Below, one piece after another: positions 52,975 to 60,774 of a stretch of 64,000 nt of DNA (position 1 is the stretch's first letter; each line of letters begins with the position of its first letter). The stretch lies in assembly GCA_900546265.1 (NCBI GenBank), contig URCA01000009.1:1-64000 (forward strand), in the 5' to 3' direction. The position numbers and the translations under genes were made by a program. Origin of the DNA: an uncultured Oscillospiraceae bacterium (GTDB taxonomy: Bacteria > Bacillota > Clostridia > Oscillospirales > Acutalibacteraceae). The notes under the pieces were generated by a model. That model was not told the origin of the DNA, did not search any database, and saw only the letters and a list, made by a program, of their open reading frames with translations.

Positions 52975-54069
52975 ATGAAAAAACTAGCGGCGCTTTTGGT
53001 AAGCGCCATATTGACGGTGGGGCTGCTGCCCGCGGCCTCCGCCGCCGGGGAGCCCAATCCCTGGAAGGATTCGTCAATCCATATCATGGAGATCGAGAGC
53101 TTCGAGAGCGGGTATCCGTCCGGCGACGTGAACCAGTGGCCCGGTTTCTGGTCTTATAACCAGGAGATCGGCTATGCGCCCACCAGCGGCCTGATTAAGA
53201 ACGGGCAGCTGGTGATCAACAACGGCGGCACGGAAAGCTTCTTTTTCAAACGGGCCAGCGGCGCCATTTCCTCCTCCCTGCTGTCGCAGGCGGAGGGCGT
53301 CGGTTTCTACGTGAAAAACAATACCAAAAGCCCGGTCCGGCTGGCGTTTTACGGCGCCGGGGACAAGGACAAGAAGGACAACGGCGAAGCGATGTTCTTC
53401 TTCCAGAAGAGCGCCGCCACCTTTATCGACATGCAGGGCAACGCCTCCACCCTCTCTGGCAAGGACAGCCTGGTGTCTCTGGACGCGGGCAAGGAAGGGT
53501 ACGTCCTTTTCAGCTTTTCCGATTTTGTGGACGGCTGGCACGATAACAAGAAGCTGGATGTGTCCAAAACCTCGCTCGAGCGCATCGGCCTGAGGCTGAA
53601 CGACGGCATGGTCAACGTCCGCTACACCCTGAATTTTGATCACTTCTTCCTGTATGGGAAATCCATCAAGCACGCGCCCGGCACCATCTCGATGTCCGGC
53701 GCCGCCACCACCAAGCCCACCCAAACGAAAGCGCCGACCTCCCCCGCCACCAAGGCCCCCACCAAGACGCCGGCGGGCAGTGGTACAACCGCCCCCACCG
53801 CCCCCACGCAGGATTCCGTCGCCTCCGGCGAGGAGACCACCCTGCCCGCGGAGGAAACCACCCTCCCCACCGGGGAAACCACCCTTGCCGAGGAAACCAC
53901 CACCGCCCAGCCGGTGGTCGGCCCGACCGCGGCGAATACGGAAGAGCCCGGCGGCATCAGCCCGGCGGTGCCAATCCTCATCATCGCCATCATCCTCGTG
54001 CTGGCGGTCGCCGCCGTGGTGATCGTCTATGTGGTGAAAAAGAAGAAGGCCGACGGCGCCCCGCAGTAA
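52975..54069 (+). CDS. Surface-anchored beta-sandwich protein with Thr-rich stalk
   Basis: This 364-residue protein has a signal peptide (1-23), one domain of about 205 residues that looks like a jelly-roll (IMEIESFESGYPSG, GVGFYVKNNTKSPVRLAFYG, RYTLNFDHFFLYG), a stalk of about 90 residues rich in Thr, Pro and Ala with repeats of EETTLP, a membrane helix (ILIIAIILVLAVAAVVIVYV) and the tail KKKKADGAPQ. No catalytic motif is visible. The domain layout resembles single modules of the large protein at 20157, and a role in binding glycans at the surface is inferred. GAAAGGATG precedes the ATG. It may share a transcript with the GH99/71-like gene only if the hairpin at 54107 is read through. Confidence 0.72.
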   Translation: MKKLAALLVSAILTVGLLPAASAAGEPNPWKDSSIHIMEIESFESGYPSGDVNQWPGFWSYNQEIGYAPTSGLIKNGQLVINNGGTESFFFKRASGAISSSLLSQAEGVGFYVKNNTKSPVRLAFYGAGDKDKKDNGEAMFFFQKSAATFIDMQGNASTLSGKDSLVSLDAGKEGYVLFSFSDFVDGWHDNKKLDVSKTSLERIGLRLNDGMVNVRYTLNFDHFFLYGKSIKHAPGTISMSGAATTKPTQTKAPTSPATKAPTKTPAGSGTTAPTAPTQDSVASGEETTLPAEETTLPTGETTLAEETTTAQPVVGPTAANTEEPGGISPAVPILIIAIILVLAVAAVVIVYVVKKKKADGAPQ

Positions 54070-54106
54070 TCCAAAGGAATCAGCCGGAGGAATGACGCTT
54101 CCGGCT

Positions 54107-54158
54107 AGTAGTCCGCCAAGACTAAACGGCTTTCGTTTTGGCGGACTACTGTTCTCTT
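54107..54158 (+). terminator. Intrinsic terminator after the surface protein gene
   Basis: AGTAGTCCGCCAA at 54107-54119 pairs perfectly with TTGGCGGACTACT at 54138-54150, extended by a few weaker pairs, around a loop of about 12 bases, and is followed by GTTCTCTTTT. The ribosome binding site AAGGAGG of the next gene comes right after. Confidence 0.75.
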
Positions 54159-54174
54159 TTAAGGAGGAACGCGT

Positions 54175-55821
54175 ATGGATAAGTGCTCGCAGCTCAACCA
54201 CCTGGTGGGCCTGGATAAGTACGGCCGCGCCTTCGCGCCCCAGGCCGGCGTCCGGCCGGATCGGCAGGTGGGCCTTTTTTTCTGGCTGTGGATCGGCCAG
54301 CCCGCCGCTACCGGCGCCTATGACGCCGGCGCTCTTCTGGAGCAGGAGAACGGCCGGGACATCCTCTTTCATCAGGATGTCCCCGAAAGCCCCGACGGAC
54401 AGCAGCACTTCTGGGGCAAGCCCCTGTGGGGTTACTATGATTCCGCCGACGAGTGGGTGATCCGCCGCCAAATCGAGCTGCTGATGCTGGCCGGGGTGGA
54501 TTTTATCGTGTTCGATACCACCAACGCCCGCACCTATCCGCAGGTCTACGAGCAGGTGCTCGCCGTCATCCAGGCCTATCAGCAGGCCGGCTGGAACCCT
54601 CCCCGCGCCGCCTTTTATACCCACTCTCATTCTCTGGATACCGTGCGGGTTCTGTATGAGGAGCTGTATCGGCCGGGTAAATTCGCCTCCGCCTGGTACC
54701 AGTTGGACGGCAAGCCGTTGATCATCGCCTATACCGCCTCCGCGCCCGATTTGGCGGAGGCCGCCATCCGGGGGGATACGGCGTATTCCCCGGCGGAACT
54801 GTCCCCTGAAATTCTGGATTTCTTCACCTTCAAGCGCCCCCAGTGGCCCTTCGATCCCTTCTATCCCGACGGCTTTCCCTGGATCGAGTGGACGTATCCC
54901 CAGCCCCTGCACGGCGACGTCATGAATGTGACGGTCGCCAGTCATCCCAACGTACCCTTCTCCTTCACCCTCACCCGCGGCCTGGAGAACTGGGGGAGAG
55001 GCTGGGATCCGCAAGCCCGGGTCAACCGGCCGGAGGACGTGGATACCGGCGCTTTTTTCCAGAAGCAGTGGGACTGGGCCATTGAGAACGATCCGGCTCT
55101 CGTGTTTGTGGGCGGCTGGAACGAATGGATCGCCTATAAGCAGCTGTGGGAAGGGGAATACATGCTGTGTGACGCGGTCGATCGGGAGTTTTCCCGGGAC
55201 ATCGAACCCATGTGCGGCGGGTATGAGGACGCCTTTTATATCCAGCTGATTCGCAACATCCGCCGGTATAAGGGGCTGGAAGGCTCCGAAAAGCCGGCCG
55301 GTCCCCTGCGGCTGGAGGCCACCGCCCTGCCCCCCATCCCCCGCGATCACCGGGGGGTCAGCGAGACGATCCGGTACACGGCGTCCGCACCCGTCAACCC
55401 CTTGCGCAGCGTCGAGGCCGCGCGCGTCGGTTCTTCCTTGCAGCTGACCCTGGCGTTTACGCAGGATGTCCGGGCCTGCGGCACGGCACCCGACGTCCTG
55501 CTGGGGACGGGATCGGTTCCCCACGGCGGCTGGCAGGGCTATGCCTTCCGCCTGCGCTGCCGGCCGGAGGAATCCGCCGCCTGCCTGGAGACGCTTGAAA
55601 GCGACGGGACGGGCACTGCGATCGCCAAGTTTCCCCTGGAAACGCGGGAGGCCGAAATCCGCCTGTCCCTGCCCCTGGAGGCCCTGGACGCCGCCGGGGA
55701 GCCGGCGATTTACCTAAAGGCTGCCTCGGAGGTGGAAAACCCCCGGGATATTCTGAGCTATTACACATCGGGCAGCGTGCTGCCCCCCGGCCGCCTGAGC
55801 TACAGCCTGCCTCTCGCCTAG
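54175..55821 (+). CDS. GH99/GH71-like protein
   Basis: This 548-residue protein lacks a signal peptide. Its first 380 residues look like a TIM barrel of the GH99/GH71-like kind: WGYYDSADEWVIRRQIELLM, GVDFIVFDTTNARTYPQVYE, AAFYTHSHSLDTVRVLYEEL, and FVGGWNEWIAYKQ, where the Glu of WNEW is a candidate catalytic or binding residue. The C-terminal 150 residues are a beta domain of unknown role. Members of GH99 cut alpha-mannosides and GH71 alpha-1,3-glucan, but the match here is too general to name a substrate. AAGGAGGAACGCGT precedes the ATG. It is followed by a strong terminator and so is probably expressed alone or with the preceding gene. Confidence 0.65.
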   Translation: MDKCSQLNHLVGLDKYGRAFAPQAGVRPDRQVGLFFWLWIGQPAATGAYDAGALLEQENGRDILFHQDVPESPDGQQHFWGKPLWGYYDSADEWVIRRQIELLMLAGVDFIVFDTTNARTYPQVYEQVLAVIQAYQQAGWNPPRAAFYTHSHSLDTVRVLYEELYRPGKFASAWYQLDGKPLIIAYTASAPDLAEAAIRGDTAYSPAELSPEILDFFTFKRPQWPFDPFYPDGFPWIEWTYPQPLHGDVMNVTVASHPNVPFSFTLTRGLENWGRGWDPQARVNRPEDVDTGAFFQKQWDWAIENDPALVFVGGWNEWIAYKQLWEGEYMLCDAVDREFSRDIEPMCGGYEDAFYIQLIRNIRRYKGLEGSEKPAGPLRLEATALPPIPRDHRGVSETIRYTASAPVNPLRSVEAARVGSSLQLTLAFTQDVRACGTAPDVLLGTGSVPHGGWQGYAFRLRCRPEESAACLETLESDGTGTAIAKFPLETREAEIRLSLPLEALDAAGEPAIYLKAASEVENPRDILSYYTSGSVLPPGRLSYSLPLA

Positions 55822-55824
55822 TCA

Positions 55825-55866
55825 AAAAGGCCCGGAACCCGTCACTTGGCGGGTTCCGGGCCTTTT
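55825..55866. terminator. Strong bidirectional terminator
   Basis: AAAAGGCCCGGAACCCG and CGGGTTCCGGGCCTTTT form a perfect 17-bp stem with an 8-base loop. It ends the GH99/71-like transcript. In the 165 bases up to the next gene, TTTACC and an extended TGGTATGCT near 55945-55971 may be the promoter of the dehydrogenase gene; the case is weak. Confidence 0.88.
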
Positions 55867-56031
55867 CAGTCTGCCAAAGAAGCCAGCGCGGGAAGCTCTT
55901 TCTATTTCGGCAAGATGACCCTGACGGAGGGCAACTTATCCCGTTTACCCGGCGATTCCTCGTGTGGTATGCTGTCCCCTGACAGCCGGCTGCAGCCGGC
56001 GGGAAAATAGCCCCGAGGAGGAAAATCACTG

Positions 56032-57336
56032 ATGAAATCCTGGGATACATTGCTTGGGCATCCCTATCCGTGCGCCTGCGGGGGGACTCACATGTGCGGC
56101 ATCGAGCGAGTGGTACTGGGCAGAGGCGCGCTGGCCGCCGTGGGGGAGTTGGCCGCCCACTATAAAACGATTCTGCTGGTGGCGGACGCCAACACCTACC
56201 GGGTATGCGGCCAACAGGTTCAAAAGCAGCTGACCGCCGTCGGAAAAGCTGTCTCCACCCTTGTGTACAAGGAAGCGGATCCGCTGCTGCCGGACAACGC
56301 CGCTGTCGCCCTGCTGGAGGAACAGATCGGGGCCGACACGGAGTTGGTGCTGGGGGTAGGCTCCGGGGTGATCAACGATCTGTGCAAGCACGGCAGCTGG
56401 CGGCGCGGGCTGCCCTATGTCATCGTGGCCACCGCCCCCTCCATGGACGGATACGCCTCGTCCGGCGCCGCCCTGTTGCTGGACGGCATGAAGGTGACGG
56501 TTCCCGCCCGGCCCCCGGCCGCCATTCTCGCGGACACGGCGGTGCTTCGGGAAGCGCCCTTCGACATGCTGCGGGCCGGCTTTGGAGACACGGTGGGCAA
56601 GTTCTCCGCCCTGAACGACTGGAAGCTGGGCAGCTTGCTGACCGGGGAGCCCTTCTGCCAGGGGGTGGCCGATCTGGTGATGGAGGCGGTGAACGAGGTC
56701 GTCGGGCTGGCCGATGGATTGGCCGCACGCCGGGAGGAAAGCGTGGAGGCCCTGATGGCCGCTCTGATTACGGTGGGCGTCGCCATGAGCTATGCGGGCA
56801 ATTCCCGCCCCGCCTCGGGCAGCGAGCACCATCTGTCCCATTTCTTCGAGCTGACGGGTATCGAGCGCCGCCGCCCCTATCTCCTGCACGGCATCGACGT
56901 GGGCTATGCCACCGTGATGACCTGCCGAATGCGGGAGCAGGCGCTGCGGGGCCGGCCCATCACCGCCCCCCTGGTTCGGGACGCCGCCGCCTGGGAGGCG
57001 GCTGTCGGACGGGTGTTCGGCGCCGGCGCGCCGGAAATCCGCCGCCTGCAGGCCGGCGGGCTGGAGGAGCGGGATCTGCGCCCCCTGGTGACGGAAAAAT
57101 GGGATGACATCCGCGCCGTTCTCCGGGAAGCGCCTGCCGCCCGCGACGTGGCGACCATCCTCGCGTCCATGGGATACGGGCGCGGGGAATTCCTCGCGGC
57201 CTACGGCGAGGAGTGGATCCGCCAGGCCGTGGACTACGCCCGTTATACCAAGACGATTTATACCCTGCTGTGGCTGCTGCGGGACGTGGAGGCACCCGCC
57301 CTCTCTCCCGCCGAGCTGCTGGCGGCCTTTTCATAA
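56032..57336 (+). CDS. araM: AraM/EgsA-type sn-glycerol-1-phosphate dehydrogenase
   Basis: This 434-residue enzyme belongs to the iron-containing alcohol dehydrogenase-like fold and matches the AraM/EgsA family, which reduces dihydroxyacetone phosphate to sn-glycerol 1-phosphate with NAD(P)H. The nucleotide-binding turn is VLGVGSGVINDL (108-117), followed by ATAPSMDGYASSGAALL, RAGFGDTVGKFSALNDWKLG with a probable metal-binding Asp186, and the histidine-rich SGSEHHLSHFFE and LLHGIDVGY that should complete the metal site. The length is slightly above the roughly 390-400 usual for AraM. GAGGAGG precedes the ATG. In Bacillus subtilis araM belongs to the arabinose operon, so its place in a glycan region with an arabinofuranosidase is consistent; its product may serve a glycerol-phosphate lipid or surface polymer. 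Confidence 0.88.
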   Translation: MKSWDTLLGHPYPCACGGTHMCGIERVVLGRGALAAVGELAAHYKTILLVADANTYRVCGQQVQKQLTAVGKAVSTLVYKEADPLLPDNAAVALLEEQIGADTELVLGVGSGVINDLCKHGSWRRGLPYVIVATAPSMDGYASSGAALLLDGMKVTVPARPPAAILADTAVLREAPFDMLRAGFGDTVGKFSALNDWKLGSLLTGEPFCQGVADLVMEAVNEVVGLADGLAARREESVEALMAALITVGVAMSYAGNSRPASGSEHHLSHFFELTGIERRRPYLLHGIDVGYATVMTCRMREQALRGRPITAPLVRDAAAWEAAVGRVFGAGAPEIRRLQAGGLEERDLRPLVTEKWDDIRAVLREAPAARDVATILASMGYGRGEFLAAYGEEWIRQAVDYARYTKTIYTLLWLLRDVEAPALSPAELLAAFS

Positions 57337-57357
57337 GGCGGCGGACACCTGACCCAA

Positions 57358-57389
57358 AAGCCGGAACAGCTTCTGTTCCGGCTTCTTTT
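57358..57389 (+). terminator. Intrinsic terminator of the dehydrogenase gene
   Basis: AAGCCGGAACAG pairs perfectly with CTGTTCCGGCTT around a three-base loop and is followed by CTTTTA. It lies about 20 bases after the stop codon. Confidence 0.85.
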
Positions 57390-57412
57390 ATGTGTCTATA
57401 TTTGCCCGGGAT

Positions 57413-57552
57413 CCATCCAATTTTGCATAGACACCCCTGCAAGATTGGATGGGTACCCCTTGATACGACTTGTGAAAAGTTGTTGGAAACCCCTTAAAAT
57501 ACAAGTACACAGGCTGAAAAACAAGTCGAAATCCAGCAAATTCCTTTTCACA
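57413..57552. other. Non-coding region with several competing inverted repeats
   Basis: CCATCCAATTTTGCA (57413-57427) pairs with TGCAAGATTGGATGG (57438-57452) at 14 of 15 positions. Further on, CGACTTGT (57466-57473) can pair with ACAAGTCG (57521-57528), its core ACTTGT also with ACAAGT at 57501, and the overlapping TGTGAAAAG (57471-57479) with CTTTTCACA (57544-57552). GTGTCTAT at 57392 and ATAGACAC at 57427 form another pair. No reading frame is convincing. The region could encode a structured RNA or hold binding sites, or be an eroded mobile element; I cannot decide. The stretch from 57553 to 57650 shows nothing I can name. Confidence 0.35.
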
Positions 57553-57650
57553 GGTGAAGGCCGCGGTTTAAGCGAATAAAGCGGAATTGATAACCGCAGG
57601 CACGATCTTGCTCAAAAAAGTGTATAACTTGGTAATAACCCCTCCGCTGG

Positions 57651-57713
57651 TTGTTCCTCTTAAAACCGATGTGTTATACTCGGTATGGGACGGGGGAGAA
57701 TCCCCGCTTTTTC
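57651..57713 (+). promoter_or_regulatory. Promoter of cassette C with a terminator-like hairpin at the start
   Basis: TTGTTC (57651-57656) and TATACT (57675-57680) with an 18-bp spacer form a plausible promoter. Only a few bases after the expected start, CGGGGG (57691-57696) pairs with TCCCCG (57701-57706) around AGAA and is followed by CTTTTTC, the layout of an intrinsic terminator. If functional it would attenuate cassette C, whose first gene starts at 57758. Confidence 0.45.
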
Positions 57714-57757
57714 GACAACCCCGGATGGGTTTACTATGCGGAAATGGAGCGACGATT

Positions 57758-60709
57758 ATGCCGACAAAGCCGATCACGTGCCAGAGAACTCCCGGCGGGA
57801 TCCGTCTGCTGGCGGTCGTCAGCGCCGCCTGTCTGCTGATCCCCGCCTCCGGCTGGGGAGCCGGGGCGAAGACGCTGGCGGATAAGCTGCGGCCCGATGC
57901 GGAATACGGCGTCTCCTTCGATTATCAGGTGCAGGACAATTACCAGGCCCGGCTGAAGGAATACGCTGAGAAAGGGTATGCCCCGGCCGAGGCGGCACCC
58001 GTGCGCGTGCCGGCCGGCAGCTTCACCAAGGCGGACAAGACGCCCGCGGCGCATACGGAGGACGGCCGACAGGCCGTCCTCTGGGAAGAGGATAACGACT
58101 ATCTCGAATGGACGGTGGAAGTGCCGGCCTCCGGACTGTATTGCCTGCGCCTGAGCTATAAGGCGGCGGATGACAACGGCGCGGACATGGTGCGGGCCCT
58201 GTCCATCGACGGGGCGGTGCCCTTCGACGAGTGCGCCAATATCCCGCTGTACCGCCGCTGGAAGGACAATGGCAAGCCGGTGGTCAACAGCATTGGCGAC
58301 GAGGTGCGGCCTGGCGTTGTCCAGGCCATGGAATGGACGGTCTCCCCGCTGTACGACGCGGGGGGCATGTATGACGGCGCGCTCCGCTTCTATCTGGAAA
58401 AGGGGGCCCATACCCTGCGCTTGTCAGTGGTCGACGAGCCGCTGCTGCTGGAGTATCTCGAGCTGTACGCCCCCGAGGAGCCGCCGGCTTATGCCGCTGT
58501 CAAGGCGGACTATGACGCCAAGGGCTACACCCCCGCCGGAGAAGGGATTACCTTCGAGGCGGAAGGGGAGCGGATCCTCTTCAAAAACAACAGCACCCTG
58601 CGCATGACCAGCGACGGCGACCCCAAGACCAGCCCCCAGAAGACGGGAAGCGTGGTGATGAACGTCCTGGGCGGCACGGCCTGGCAGAGCGGCAACAGTG
58701 CCGTCACCTGGCAGGTGGAGGTGCCTCAAAGCGGCCTGTACCGGCTGGCCCTGCGGCTTAAGCAGGACTACCGCGAGGGCCTGCCCTCCTACCGGCGCAT
58801 CGAGGTGGACGGCCAGGTGCCCTTTAAGGAGTGGGAGTCCTACCGCTTCGCCTACGACAAGAACTGGCGCACCGAGGTGCTCGCTGACGAAAACGGGACG
58901 CCCTATTATATTTATCTGGAGGCCGGGCGGCCCCATACCCTGACCATGACTGTCAAGCAGGGGGAACTGAACACCATCACCCAGATCCTGACGGCCGATT
59001 CCCTCCGGCTGTCCGAGCTGCTGCTGAATATCACCATGATCACCGGCCAGACGCCGGACGTGAATTACGATTACGAGCTGGATAAGAAAATCCCCGGCCT
59101 GCTGGACGCCCTGGACGAAATTGCGGCCAACATGCGCGCCTGCATGACCATTATGGAGCAGGTGTCCGGCAACCGGCCCTCGAAATACTACCAGATGGAA
59201 AGCATGATCGCCCAGCTCGCGGCGCTGCGCGGGGATCCCTTCACCATTCCCCGCCGCCTGGACGATCTCAACAACATCCTGACCACCTATGGCGAATGGG
59301 TCACCCAGTTCCAGCAGCATCCGCTGCTGCTGGACACGGTGGAGCTGGTGCCGGGGGACGGCGAGGTGGACAGTCCCCGCTCCAATGTCTTCCAGCGGCT
59401 GTGGGTGTCCACCGTCAATTTCTTCAATTCCTTCTTTAAGGATTACGACAGCGTGCTAGGTGTAAGCGCCGGCGACTATGAGGTGCACACCACCATCGAC
59501 GTGTGGATCGGCCGGGGCAAGGACTGGGGAATGCTCCTCAAGCAGATGGCTGACGAGGATTTCACCCCCAAGACCGGCATCGGCATCCGCCTGAACATCC
59601 TGCCCGCCGGCCAGCTGGGCGCGGGCAGCGTCAACGCCATGCTGCTGGCCATCTCCTCCGGCCGGGCCCCTGACGTGGGGCTGGCCACCTCCACCAATTC
59701 CATTGGGGAATTCGCCCTGCGCAACGCCGTGGTGGATCTCAGCGGGCTGGAGGGCTTCGCGGAGGTGCGGGAGCGGTTCCTGCCCGAGCTGTTCATCCCC
59801 ATGACCTATCAGGACGGAATATACGGCCTGCCGGAAACCATGAAATTCACCGCCCTGCTCTACCGCAAGGATATCCTGTCCGAGCTGGGGCTCAGTCTGC
59901 CCGAGACGTGGGAGGATTTGTATGACAAGATCATCCCCGTCCTCTATCAGAACAACATGCAGTTTTACATCCCCGCGGCCAATCAGGCCGAGGTGGAAAG
60001 CAGCTTCGGCATGTTCCTCTGCCAGCTGGGCGGCCGGTATTACAGCGACGACCTGATGAACTCCGCCTTCGATCAGCCCGAGGCCTATCAGGCCTTCCGG
60101 GAGTTCACCGAGCTGTTCACCCTTTACGGCGTGCCGGTGTCCGCCAGCTTTTTCAACCGCTTCCGCACCGGGGAAATCCCCATTGGCATCACCGATTTCA
60201 CCGCCTATATGCAGCTGCTTGCCGCCGCGCCGGAGCTTGGCGGCAAATGGGGGGTGGCCCCTATCCCCGGCCATCGGCGCGAGGACGGAACGATTGACCG
60301 GACTCACAACGGGATTCTGGCCGAAAGCGGCATGATTCTCAGCCAGTCGGCGCACCCCGACGAGGCGTGGCAGTTCCTCAAATGGTGGATGAGCACCAGC
60401 GTGCAGCGCCAGTTCGGCAGCGAAATCGAGGCCTTGAACGGCCGGGCCGCCCGCTGGAACACCGCCAATCTGGAAGCCTTCGGCGACATGGCGTGGCCCC
60501 GGGACGATTTGAAGCAGATCGAACGCACCTTCGAGCAGGTGACGCAGATCCCGGTGGTGCTCGGCGGGTATTTCGCCGGCCGTCATATCAACAACGCGTT
60601 CAACCGGGTGGTCATCTCGGGCCAAAACGCCCGGGATTCCCTGGAGGAGTCGGTTAAGGACATCAACCGGGAACTCAAGCGGCGCCGGGAGAGCTCCTCC
60701 GCCAGGTAA
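57758..60709 (+). CDS. Giant solute-binding protein with two N-terminal beta modules (cassette C)
   Basis: This third member of the family has about 983 residues. The ATG at 57758 follows TGGAG and begins the signal peptide (LLAVVSAACLLIPASGWGAG); the frame is open upstream to 57587 without a binding site and across the promoter. Two beta modules (about 85-250 and 290-410), a helical region (420-560) and the solute-binding domain from about 576 (TTIDVWIGRGKDWGMLLKQM, LPETMKFTALLYRKDILSEL, NRFRTGEIPIGITDF) follow the same plan as at 8597 and 34873. Its end, LKRRRESSSAR, differs from the KEFGxxEE-type ends of the others, and its TAA stop lies inside the miniature element at 60702, so the last codons were probably changed by the insertion. 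Confidence 0.85.
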   Translation: MPTKPITCQRTPGGIRLLAVVSAACLLIPASGWGAGAKTLADKLRPDAEYGVSFDYQVQDNYQARLKEYAEKGYAPAEAAPVRVPAGSFTKADKTPAAHTEDGRQAVLWEEDNDYLEWTVEVPASGLYCLRLSYKAADDNGADMVRALSIDGAVPFDECANIPLYRRWKDNGKPVVNSIGDEVRPGVVQAMEWTVSPLYDAGGMYDGALRFYLEKGAHTLRLSVVDEPLLLEYLELYAPEEPPAYAAVKADYDAKGYTPAGEGITFEAEGERILFKNNSTLRMTSDGDPKTSPQKTGSVVMNVLGGTAWQSGNSAVTWQVEVPQSGLYRLALRLKQDYREGLPSYRRIEVDGQVPFKEWESYRFAYDKNWRTEVLADENGTPYYIYLEAGRPHTLTMTVKQGELNTITQILTADSLRLSELLLNITMITGQTPDVNYDYELDKKIPGLLDALDEIAANMRACMTIMEQVSGNRPSKYYQMESMIAQLAALRGDPFTIPRRLDDLNNILTTYGEWVTQFQQHPLLLDTVELVPGDGEVDSPRSNVFQRLWVSTVNFFNSFFKDYDSVLGVSAGDYEVHTTIDVWIGRGKDWGMLLKQMADEDFTPKTGIGIRLNILPAGQLGAGSVNAMLLAISSGRAPDVGLATSTNSIGEFALRNAVVDLSGLEGFAEVRERFLPELFIPMTYQDGIYGLPETMKFTALLYRKDILSELGLSLPETWEDLYDKIIPVLYQNNMQFYIPAANQAEVESSFGMFLCQLGGRYYSDDLMNSAFDQPEAYQAFREFTELFTLYGVPVSASFFNRFRTGEIPIGITDFTAYMQLLAAAPELGGKWGVAPIPGHRREDGTIDRTHNGILAESGMILSQSAHPDEAWQFLKWWMSTSVQRQFGSEIEALNGRAARWNTANLEAFGDMAWPRDDLKQIERTFEQVTQIPVVLGGYFAGRHINNAFNRVVISGQNARDSLEESVKDINRELKRRRESSSAR

Positions 60710-60757
60710 GGGATGATTTAACGGCGTGTGCGCGGGATGAAATCATTGCTCACCTAG
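60702..60757. mobile_element. Miniature palindromic element, copy 3 (56 bp)
   Basis: The ends CCAGGTAAGGGATGATTT and the complement of CTAGGTGAGCAATGATTT match each other and the ends of the copies at 51260 and 52763; almost no core is left between them. It separates the binding-protein gene from the permease gene of cassette C and overlaps the stop codon of the former. The following permease gene has no recognisable ribosome binding site, perhaps as a result. Confidence 0.6.
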
Positions 60758-60774
60758 ATAGCCTTCACTTTGAA

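Noticed and set aside
53820..53915. Short repeated units GAGGAAACCACC
   Set aside because: They are not a CRISPR or a DNA-level repeat of interest; they encode the EETTLP stalk repeats of the surface protein.
53074..55524. Open frame of 816 codons on the minus strand
   Set aside because: It spans two unrelated plus-strand genes and the terminator between them; the product is low-complexity and matches nothing.
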